Below, piece after piece: positions 16,891 to 24,091 of a stretch of 64,000 nt of DNA (its first letter is position 1; each line of letters opens with the position of its first letter). The position numbers and the translations under genes were made by a program. This DNA comes from Chloroflexota bacterium (GTDB lineage Bacteria; Chloroflexota; UBA11872). The notes under the pieces are model-generated. The model saw only the letters and a list, made by a program, of their open reading frames with translations. It was not told where the DNA came from and did no database searches. The DNA lies in NCBI GenBank assembly GCA_026706485.1, contig JAPOYR010000012.1, positions 91,717-155,716 on the forward strand, read 5' to 3'.

Positions 16891-16905
16891 TGCACGATGT
16901 GTGCA
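16891..16905 (-). promoter_or_regulatory. Palindromic operator candidate upstream of BrnT/BrnA-like genes
   Basis: TGCACGATGTGTGCA has perfect 5-bp inverted arms (TGCAC/GTGCA) around a 5-nt spacer, 12 bp before the toxin ATG. Ribbon-helix-helix antitoxins bind such short palindromes, so autoregulation is likely. Confidence 0.5.
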
Positions 16906-16981
16906 CTTTGGCAACACCAGGGCTGGCTCAGCCATTGACTCCCCCGCTGCGAAACCAGAGCGCCGCAGGTCGCGCTGACGG

Positions 16982-17008
16982 ATATTTTCATTCTATTAGA
17001 AAAAATAT
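16982..17008. promoter_or_regulatory. AT-rich inverted repeat before the DHA2 exporter gene
   Basis: ATATTTTC and GAAAAAATAT form near-perfect arms around a 9-nt AT-rich centre, standing out in GC-rich DNA. It lies about 45 bp before the exporter GTG, just upstream of a weak TTACTC-17-TATGCT promoter-like pair (17013-17040). A MarR/TetR-type operator is plausible, but no regulator gene is adjacent. Confidence 0.4.
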
Positions 17009-17050
17009 TAGGTTACTCAATACTGCCCGTTCCCCTATGCTGAATAGCCC

Positions 17051-18664
17051 GTGAGCGACCCGCAACCAGCCCCTCCCAAGGCCCCGTCGGAACGTCGCCA
17101 GCGCGTGCTGGTGCTGGTGGCGGTCGTGGTCGGCACGATGTTCTCCGCGCTCGATCAGCTCATCGTCATCACGGCCATCCCGCGCGTGGTGGCCGACCTG
17201 GGCGGCCTGGCGGATTTTGCCTGGGTCTTCACGGCCTACACCCTGGTCTCGACGGTCAGCCTCCCGGTGTGGGGCAAGCTGTCGGACACCCACGGTCGGC
17301 GGCGGCTCTGGCTGACTGGCCTGGGGCTGTTCATGGCCGGCTCGGCCATCGCCGGCGCGAGCCAGGAAATGATCCAACTGATCGTTTCGCGCGGCCTGCA
17401 AGGCCTCGGGGCCGGCGCCCTGATGGCGCTGGGTCCGGCGCTGATCGGGGATCTCTTTCCGCCCTCCGAGCGGCCCAAGTGGCAGGGCGCCCTGATGGCG
17501 CTGTTCGGGGTGGTGGTGATCGCCGGACCCACGATCGGCGGCTGGATCACCGACACGCTGACCTGGCGCTGGGTCTTCTATGTGAACCTGCCGTTCGGCG
17601 GCCTCGCGGTGCTGGCCGCGTGGTTCGGGCTGCCGTCCGTGCGGCGAAGCGGGCGACGGTCGATCGACGTCGCCGGCGCGCTGGCGCTCGTCGGGGCCGT
17701 GGTTCCGCTGCTGCTCGCGTTTTCCTGGGCCGGTGGTCGCTACCCGTGGCTGTCGACGCCCATCGTCGGCTTGCTGCTGGGCGCCGCCGCCATGCTGGGC
17801 CTGCTGGTGGTCCTGGAGCGCCGGGCCCGCGACCCCATGATCAACCTGGGGTTTCTGACCAATCGCGTCTACGTGGTCGCCATCCTCACCACCTTCTTGG
17901 GCAGCGCCGGGATGATCGGCGCGGTGCTCTACATCCCGCTCTTCGCCCAGGCCGTTATCGGGACCAGCGCGACCGGCTCCGGGGCGGTGCTGGTGCCCAT
18001 GCTGCTCGGCTTCATCGTCAGCGCGATCGCGTCGGGGCAGATCGTGTCTCGCACGGGTCGCTACAAGGCGCTGATCCTGGTGCTCTTCGCCGTCGGCATC
18101 GTGGGCGGGGTGCTGCTCGCGCGCATGGAGGCGTCCACCACCGAGCTCGAGCTCGTGCGCAACATGGTGGTCATGGGTCTGGGCATCGGCGGTCCATTCT
18201 CCGTGCTGGTCGTGGTGGCGCAGAACGCCTTTCCCGACCGCAACCTGGGCGAGGTGACGGCCGGATCGCGCTTTTTCCGGTCGATGGGTTCCACGATCGG
18301 CGCGCAGCTCATGGGGTCGCTGCTGAGCCTGTGGTTCGCCGCCAACCTGCGAGAGCGGCTGCCGGACCAGGTGCGCGAGGCGCTGGGCCCGGAGCGCCTG
18401 GCCGAGGTCAGCAATCCGGAGGCGCTGTTCGTGCCCGAAGCCACGGCATCGCTGCGGGAGTCGCTCGGAGCGGCGGCGCCCGCCGTGACCGACCTGCTGA
18501 TGGAGGCTCTGCGCCTGGGTCTGGCCGATGCATTGCGCGGACTGTTCGTGGTCACGGCCAGCCTCATGCTCGTCGGCTTTGCCATCGCGATCTTCTTGCC
18601 GGAGATCCCGTTGCGCACGACGCGCGACGCCGATCTCCCCGCGGACACCGCCGACGCCGCTTGA
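17051..18664 (+). CDS. DHA2-family MFS transporter (EmrB/QacA type, 14 TM)
   Basis: A 537-aa major facilitator with about 14 hydrophobic segments. The first helix is followed by the DHA signature (FSALDQLIVITAIPRVVADL), loop 2-3 has GKLSDTHGRRRLW (motif A), and helix 5 shows the antiporter motif C-like GVVVIAGPTIGGWITD. It would export drugs or toxic metabolites in exchange for protons. It starts at GTG 17051. No membrane-fusion partner (EmrA) is next to it, as expected for a single-membrane system. Control may come from the AT-rich palindrome just upstream. Confidence 0.93.
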   Translation: MSDPQPAPPKAPSERRQRVLVLVAVVVGTMFSALDQLIVITAIPRVVADLGGLADFAWVFTAYTLVSTVSLPVWGKLSDTHGRRRLWLTGLGLFMAGSAIAGASQEMIQLIVSRGLQGLGAGALMALGPALIGDLFPPSERPKWQGALMALFGVVVIAGPTIGGWITDTLTWRWVFYVNLPFGGLAVLAAWFGLPSVRRSGRRSIDVAGALALVGAVVPLLLAFSWAGGRYPWLSTPIVGLLLGAAAMLGLLVVLERRARDPMINLGFLTNRVYVVAILTTFLGSAGMIGAVLYIPLFAQAVIGTSATGSGAVLVPMLLGFIVSAIASGQIVSRTGRYKALILVLFAVGIVGGVLLARMEASTTELELVRNMVVMGLGIGGPFSVLVVVAQNAFPDRNLGEVTAGSRFFRSMGSTIGAQLMGSLLSLWFAANLRERLPDQVREALGPERLAEVSNPEALFVPEATASLRESLGAAAPAVTDLLMEALRLGLADALRGLFVVTASLMLVGFAIAIFLPEIPLRTTRDADLPADTADAA

Positions 18665-18728
18665 GCGGCTCGCGACCGATAGCCGCCAAGATCGGACCGC
18701 CGGTTCTCTCGCGCGAGTCTCCCGCCGT

Positions 18729-18755
18729 TGTAGGGGCGACCCTCGTGGTCGCCCG
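18729..18755. repeat. Dispersed palindrome (GTAGGGGCGACC...GGTCGCCC type)
   Basis: TAGGGGCGACCCTCGTGGTC with inverted ends; related copies are at 28144-28166, 53811-53829, 53950-53978 and 62331-62355. It lies between the exporter stop and the convergent PIN gene. Confidence 0.65.
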
Positions 18756-18786
18756 TTCTACTAACGCTGCGATTCCCACGGCCGGC

Positions 18787-19188
18787 TCAGACGGTCTTCC
18801 CGGCAAGCTTCGCCCCGGCGGCGGCGAGGGCCTGGTCGAAGGTCATGATCTCTCGCACGCCACGCCGCCTGCAGCTCGCAAGATGGCAAAGGTCTCTGGC
18901 GCTCAGGGCGGGCAGCCGGTCATGGAGCTGGCGGGCGAGGATGATGTCCGCCTCTTCCAAGGGCCACACCTCAATGCCGGCCTTTTCCATGAGTTCCAAC
19001 GCTGAGTCCAAGGTGTGCGGTCGTTTCATCCGCAGATAGACATGCATCAGCTCTTGGACGACCTCGGCCGAAGTAGATAGCCGCTTGCGGTTGCGCAGCG
19101 ACTCGTCAAAGAACTGCTGGGCGGGAGATTGCAGCGGATGCGGCTTCCCGACCGCATATATGAAGACGCTGGTGTCGACGAAGATCAC
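18787..19188 (-). CDS. PIN-domain toxin, VapC-like
   Basis: A 133-aa PIN nuclease: VIFVDTSVFIYAVG at the N-terminus, STSAEVVQELMHVYLRM with the central glutamates, LSARDLCHLASCRR with the third acidic residue, and IMTFDQAL near the end. Start GTG 19188 overlaps the antitoxin stop (GTGA), showing coupling, and is preferred over the in-frame ATG at 19245, which would put non-homologous sequence upstream. Confidence 0.88.
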   Translation of the reverse strand: MIFVDTSVFIYAVGKPHPLQSPAQQFFDESLRNRKRLSTSAEVVQELMHVYLRMKRPHTLDSALELMEKAGIEVWPLEEADIILARQLHDRLPALSARDLCHLASCRRRGVREIMTFDQALAAAGAKLAGKTV

Positions 19189-19460
19189 ACGCTGGGCAAG
19201 CCGTCGGTCTTCGATTCGTGGAGTGTCTGGAGGTGCTCGTGCCAATCCGGTTCCACGCCGGGCCCTTCACGCGCCGCGCAGGTGTCGAAGAACCGCCGCA
19301 GGTCCTCCGACGACGCGAACCGGTCCGTGCGTTGCCGCGCCTCGAGCCGCTCACGCGCGGCGGCCCTGAGCCACGCGCTGAAGGTCAAGCCCTCCCGGCG
19401 GGCCTGGCGGACGAAGCGTTCGCGGTCCTCGTCCGGAATGATGAGCTGAACCCTCGCCAC
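19185..19460 (-). CDS. Ribbon-helix-helix antitoxin of the VapBC-like pair
   Basis: A 91-aa protein. VQLIIPDEDRERFVRQARREG followed by FSAWLRAAARERL is a CopG-type ribbon-helix-helix domain. The C-terminal tail (FFDTCAAREGPGVEPDWHEHL) is the toxin-binding part. It starts at GTG 19460, downstream of a perfect palindrome at 19487-19507, and overlaps the PIN toxin gene by 4 nt. Confidence 0.87.
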   Translation of the reverse strand: MARVQLIIPDEDRERFVRQARREGLTFSAWLRAAARERLEARQRTDRFASSEDLRRFFDTCAAREGPGVEPDWHEHLQTLHESKTDGLPSV

Positions 19461-19486
19461 GGCGACAGCCCTTGTCTCCGCGCAAC

Positions 19487-19507
19487 ATGTGTATTGACCC
19501 TACACAT
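19487..19507 (-). promoter_or_regulatory. Operator candidate for the VapBC-like operon
   Basis: ATGTGTA and TACACAT form perfect 7-bp inverted arms separated by TTGACCC, 27 bp upstream of the antitoxin start. Position and symmetry fit binding by the ribbon-helix-helix antitoxin. Confidence 0.55.
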
Positions 19508-19603
19508 CGAGGCGAACGGCGTCAACGTCCGTCGTGAACTCGTCGGGCGCCCACACCCGGGCTTGCTCGGACGCGACGTAGCCCTCGCAGGCCCGGGTCA
19601 GTC

Positions 19604-19885
19604 CTAGCCCCGCCCTGTCACCGCCACCAGCAGGATCGCCAGGGCGAAGGCCGCGAGCCCGATCGCCGTGGCCGCCGCCGTGCCGACGATGAGGGGCCGC
19701 AGCGAGCCGCGAGACTCCGACCCGACGCGCAGCCCCAGGTATCCGGCCAGCGCTACCACGACCGCAATCGTGGCCGCGCCGGCGGCGCGCTGGTTGTCGA
19801 TGAGGAAGTAGACCGCCGCCACCACGGCCGCGAATGCCGCCGCGCAGACCACCGCAACGCGCACCCGGCGCGCTTGGAACCGCAT
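19604..19885 (-). CDS. Small three-helix membrane protein, unknown function
   Basis: A 93-aa protein made almost wholly of three hydrophobic segments (residues about 8-30, 35-56 and 64-90), with an Arg-rich N-terminus (MRFQARRVRV) that suggests an inside start. I recognise no family. ATG 19885 is chosen because the upstream in-frame part lies over the neighbouring gene's start. It is divergent from the TPP enzyme gene, with 88 bp between the starts. Confidence 0.55.
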   Translation of the reverse strand: MRFQARRVRVAVVCAAAFAAVVAAVYFLIDNQRAAGAATIAVVVALAGYLGLRVGSESRGSLRPLIVGTAAATAIGLAAFALAILLVAVTGRG

Positions 19886-19973
19886 CGGCGCAGCATAAGC
19901 GACCGCCGGCCGGTTGCCGGATGGCCGCGTACGTGCCAACGTTCCACCAGTTGACCTGCCGGGGGACGCTGCC

Positions 19974-21629
19974 GTGACCGGAGCTGACGCGCTCGTCGCC
20001 ATCCTCAAAGCCGAAGGTATCCAGCAGGCGTTCTGCTACCCCACGACGCCCATTCTCGAAGCGCTGGCCCGCGGAGGCGTCCGCACGCTGCTGGCACGCC
20101 AGGAGCGCGTCGCCGGCAACATGGCCGACGGCGTGGCGCGCTCCACCAACGGACGCCAGCTGGGCGTCTTCACCGTGCAGCAATCCGCCGGCTCCGAAAA
20201 CGCCTTCGCGCCGATTGCCCAATCGTTTACCGACGCATCGCCGTTGCTGTTCATTCCGGGCCATCCGGGCTTGCAAAAGGCCGGCATCCCGCCGGCGTTC
20301 GACGGCCTGCCGCATTACAGCGCGGTCACCAAGCTGGCGCTGCAGCCGACGTCGGCCGAGCAGATCCCGCAGCGCGCCCGTATGGCCATCGCGGCGTTGC
20401 GCTCGGGCCGGCCGGGCCCGGTGATGTTCGAGATGCCCACCGACGTCGCCGCGCAGGAATTCAGCGGCCCCATCACGCACACGCCGGTGCAACCGGTCCG
20501 AAGCGCCGCCGATCCGGGCGCCGTCGACGAGGCCGCGGAGCGCCTGCTGCGATCCGAGTCGCCGCTGATCTGGGCCGGTCAGGGCGTGCTCTACGCCGAG
20601 GCTTCCGCCGAGCTGCAAGCCGTCGCCGAACTCCTCGGGGCACCGGTCATGACCACCTTGCAGGGCAAGAGCGCCTTCAACGAGCGCCACGAGCTCTCGG
20701 CCGGCGTGGGCGCCTACGTCGAGACCGGCATGGTCACCCACTACCTGGAGCACAGCGACACCCTGCTGGGCGTGGGCACGAGCCTGAGCCTCAGCCCGTT
20801 CACGCCCAAGATTCCCGAGGGCAAGACGATCATTCACGCCACCAACGACCCCGCGGACCTGCACAAGGTCTACCCGGCGGACGTGGCCGTTTGTGCCGAT
20901 GCCAGGCTGTTTCTGGCGCAACTGGCCGAGGCCTTGCGGTCCCGCGTCGGCGCCCCGCAGCAGGAGTTGCGGCGGAGCACGGCCGCCAATCTCGCCGAGC
21001 TACGCAGCGCCTGGCGGGCGGACTTCGCCGCCGAGTTCGGCGACGACAGCGACCCTGTCAACGGCTACCGCCTATTCGGCGAGCTATGGAGCTTGCTGGA
21101 CCCCGACGCGTCGATGGTCACGCACGAGTCCGGCGCCACTCGCGACATCCAATGCGTGTTCTACGAGTCGACCGTGCCGCGCAGCTATCTCGGCTGGGGG
21201 CAATCCTCGCAGCTCGGCTTTTCGCTGGGTCTGGCCATGGGCGCCAAGCTGGCCAATCCCGACAAGCTCGTCGTGAACGTGATGGGCGACGGCGGCGCCG
21301 GCATGACCGGCATGGACTGGGAAACCGCCTCGCGCGAGAACATCCCTATCCTCAGCGTCATCAAGAACGACGCCATATTCAGCGGCTACGACCGCAACAT
21401 CCCCACCGCCATCGAGAAGTTCGGCGTGTCCTCGCTCTTCGGCGACTACGCGGGCGTGGCGACGGCGCTGGGATGCCACGGCGAGAAGGTGAATACGGTG
21501 GCCGAGCTGCGGCCGGCGCTCCAGCGCGCCATCCGCGCCACGCAGGAGGGCCAGCCCGCGGTGGTGGACGTATCCACTGCCGAAACCCGGCGGCTCTCAA
21601 TCCCGCCGCCCGAGCGCAAGACGACTTAG
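19974..21629 (+). CDS. Thiamine pyrophosphate-dependent enzyme (second copy)
   Basis: A 551-aa TPP enzyme with pyrimidine domain (LLARQERVAGNMADGVAR, activating Glu), central domain, and PP domain with MGDGGAGMTGMDWETASRENIPI as metal-binding motif. It resembles acetolactate synthase-like and benzoylformate decarboxylase-like catabolic enzymes and is only distantly similar to the copy at 10128. GTG 19974 is preceded by GGGGGA at a good distance, better than the upstream in-frame ATG-like reading. Substrate is unknown; no sugar kinase or aldolase gene is near. Confidence 0.86.
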   Translation: MTGADALVAILKAEGIQQAFCYPTTPILEALARGGVRTLLARQERVAGNMADGVARSTNGRQLGVFTVQQSAGSENAFAPIAQSFTDASPLLFIPGHPGLQKAGIPPAFDGLPHYSAVTKLALQPTSAEQIPQRARMAIAALRSGRPGPVMFEMPTDVAAQEFSGPITHTPVQPVRSAADPGAVDEAAERLLRSESPLIWAGQGVLYAEASAELQAVAELLGAPVMTTLQGKSAFNERHELSAGVGAYVETGMVTHYLEHSDTLLGVGTSLSLSPFTPKIPEGKTIIHATNDPADLHKVYPADVAVCADARLFLAQLAEALRSRVGAPQQELRRSTAANLAELRSAWRADFAAEFGDDSDPVNGYRLFGELWSLLDPDASMVTHESGATRDIQCVFYESTVPRSYLGWGQSSQLGFSLGLAMGAKLANPDKLVVNVMGDGGAGMTGMDWETASRENIPILSVIKNDAIFSGYDRNIPTAIEKFGVSSLFGDYAGVATALGCHGEKVNTVAELRPALQRAIRATQEGQPAVVDVSTAETRRLSIPPPERKTT

Positions 21630-21704
21630 CGCGCCGGCGTTGGAAGCCGGGACCGACTAAGCCCGGGGACCGTGGTCAGATCGACGCCGGGGGCGCCGCG
21701 GTGC

Positions 21705-23930
21705 TCAGGTACCGTGCTGCCAGCGCTCGATGATGGCCTTGGCGGTGGCCGCCGATTCTGGCGTCGCGCCGGTCGTGAACGCCTCCGTAATTGCCTCCAG
21801 ATACGGTGTCCGCTGCACGGGAGGGCACGGGGCATCGATGGTTTCCCGTTCCGGAAAACAGCTGCCGTGCAGGTTGCCGTATCTCATGTTGGCCAGTTGG
21901 GCGAAGCCTTTATGAAACGACTCCGAATCTAACTCCTGATATAACTCGACAAATAAACGCGGACCGAAATAGTAGTCGCAGCTCCCAATCACGTCACCTA
22001 TGGCGTCACTAATACTATCGAATGCGCACGGCGGGATCTCTCCAGTCTGTAGATGTGGTGAACCCGACTCGGGTAGTGTATACAAGTCGCGATAACCAAG
22101 CCCGAATTCAACAACCGTGGCCGCTCCTTCATCCACCAAGCGATCGCCGGTCTGCCAGTAATAGTGCGCGATGATATGGGACAGTATTCTTCGTGTGTCA
22201 GTTGTTATACTCCAATTCCTAATGTACTGCAAGTCAATCTCGATAATATGTCCTAGGTTATCGCCTCTTCCCGATGCGGCGTCAGTCTTCAAAACCACAT
22301 AGCCATGTGGAAAGGGGACGTCGACGAACTCGGCTACTTCTTGCAAGACGCTTTCCAGGATGTCCATGGCGCTAGGGTCTACGGTTTCGCTGAGATGATG
22401 GATGAAGAACAACTTAACAAAGCCGGAGGATGGAATATAGACAGTGCGCTTCTTGACGGCGAAGTCCTGCCTCCAGCCGTTGAGCAAGTGAGGGACGTCC
22501 CAGGGGGTGGCGCGGAAGTCGCGCAGGGTGGTACCGAGATATCCGTAGGCGAGCGCTTGTGCGTCGGTAATCCCGCCAGTCGAGAGAAACTCTTGGAGGG
22601 CCCTCTGCGTGTGCGAAAGTCCTCCGTAGGTGCCGGCAGGTCTGCCGGGACGTGCGGCAAATGCAATTTCTTTGGGCAGATCTTGAATGATATGGGTTTC
22701 GTAGCCCTCGAAGGTATCCAGGAATGGCATGTCGAGCATGAGGCTGAGGAGCTGGTTGACCTCCTCCGTCTCGCCGAAGTAGGTGGTGCCGGGATAGCGC
22801 GGATAGTTGAGCGTGAAATAGAGGAAATGGTCGACCAGCTGCAGCTCATCCCAGGTGACTCCGTCCCGCATCCAAGACTTTTGGAGGAGCTTCTGGAAGG
22901 CGTGTGGCCAATCGGCTTGGGGTGTATGGAGTAACACTCGCATGATCAGAGGTTCGGTTGCGCTGACGTGCTTGCGTGTCCAGGGGATGTCGGCGATGGC
23001 GAGGAGAATGCCCAGGGCGGCTTCGGTCTGAGGATTGGGTGGCTGGTGCACCCAGGCCGTCTGCCGTTCGAACACGAGACGCGAGAAAAGCTCGGGGGAG
23101 GTCGCATAGAGCCTGCGAAGCAGCGCAACGGATTCCCGATCGCCGGCGGCAATGCCGTCCGCGATCCAGGAGATGGACTGGATGGCAGGGTCTAGCGCGG
23201 GGTCTGGGGGATAGGCCGGGATCTTGGCGGCGTCCGGAATGACGACGTTGCTGAGCTGCTTCAGCTTGTCCGGCACGTTTTGGAGGTTCACCCGGCCCAC
23301 CGTGATGCCGGCCGCCGGCACGTTCCAGACCACGAAGACCGTCCGCTGGGCCCGGAGCATTTGCACGCCTTGCGGGTTTCCTGAGACCTCCAACTCCGCA
23401 TAGCGGATCGGCAGCCCGTAAAGGTTCAGCCAATCGGGCTCGCTGAGGAACCGTCGCTTGATTGCCGGATTCTGATCCAGGATGGCGAGATGGTTGCGCG
23501 TGATGGTGCCGAAATCGGCGCCGCGGTCCGCCTCCAGCACCTGGTGTGGCGGCACGAATGGAAGCTCCACCTCCGGGTAGCGGTTCGCCAGCGCGTCGAG
23601 GGTGTTGAAGTAGTTCATGCGTTGCTTGCTGGAGTCCCACTGCAGGATGACCTTCTGAAAGGCCTGGAGGGTGAATGGGCCATCCGTCCAGCGCTGGCTG
23701 ATGGGAAAGCCGATGGCTTGGAGATCCCGGTCGCGGACGAAGTCCCACATCGGCACACCGTTGACGTTGGTAACGGCGAAACCGTCGTCCGGATCGGGCG
23801 TGTCGCCGCCGGTGATGGTGAAGAGACAGCCGTCGTCGAGCGCATCGCCCGCGCAATCGAGCGCGTGGACCGGCGCCGCCGCGGCGAGCACCACGGCGAG
23901 GACGATGAGGCCAACCGCCAGCTTTCGCAC
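21705..23930 (-). CDS. Secreted protein with degenerate gluzincin-like domain (paralog A)
   Basis: A 741-aa protein with a signal peptide (VRKLAVGLIVLAVVLAAAAPVHA). Residues about 30-110 hold a Chloroflexota-type module (MWDFVRDRDLQAIGFPISQ, LQAFQKVILQW). Residues about 110-280 are nearly identical in type to paralog B. The C-terminal half is lower in GC and contains HIIAHYYWQTGD followed by RLVDEGAATVVE (residues about 585-608), which matches the spacing of gluzincin HExxH...E but has Ile in place of the catalytic Glu. It is probably a non-catalytic cell-surface protein. GTG 23930 has GGGG upstream and begins the signal peptide. Confidence 0.75.
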   Translation of the reverse strand: MRKLAVGLIVLAVVLAAAAPVHALDCAGDALDDGCLFTITGGDTPDPDDGFAVTNVNGVPMWDFVRDRDLQAIGFPISQRWTDGPFTLQAFQKVILQWDSSKQRMNYFNTLDALANRYPEVELPFVPPHQVLEADRGADFGTITRNHLAILDQNPAIKRRFLSEPDWLNLYGLPIRYAELEVSGNPQGVQMLRAQRTVFVVWNVPAAGITVGRVNLQNVPDKLKQLSNVVIPDAAKIPAYPPDPALDPAIQSISWIADGIAAGDRESVALLRRLYATSPELFSRLVFERQTAWVHQPPNPQTEAALGILLAIADIPWTRKHVSATEPLIMRVLLHTPQADWPHAFQKLLQKSWMRDGVTWDELQLVDHFLYFTLNYPRYPGTTYFGETEEVNQLLSLMLDMPFLDTFEGYETHIIQDLPKEIAFAARPGRPAGTYGGLSHTQRALQEFLSTGGITDAQALAYGYLGTTLRDFRATPWDVPHLLNGWRQDFAVKKRTVYIPSSGFVKLFFIHHLSETVDPSAMDILESVLQEVAEFVDVPFPHGYVVLKTDAASGRGDNLGHIIEIDLQYIRNWSITTDTRRILSHIIAHYYWQTGDRLVDEGAATVVEFGLGYRDLYTLPESGSPHLQTGEIPPCAFDSISDAIGDVIGSCDYYFGPRLFVELYQELDSESFHKGFAQLANMRYGNLHGSCFPERETIDAPCPPVQRTPYLEAITEAFTTGATPESAATAKAIIERWQHGT

Positions 23931-24091
23931 GCTTATCCCCAGGCGAGCCGCGCCCCGGCGAGATTTCGGTTGTTCTATATCGAAGCGTTGCGGCGTGTCA
24001 ATCGGCGACCGGCGGAAGCCGACGGGCGCATGGCAATCTCGCCGGCGTACCGTGGTGCCACGCCCACCACGCCTCGGGACGCTCCAAGCCC

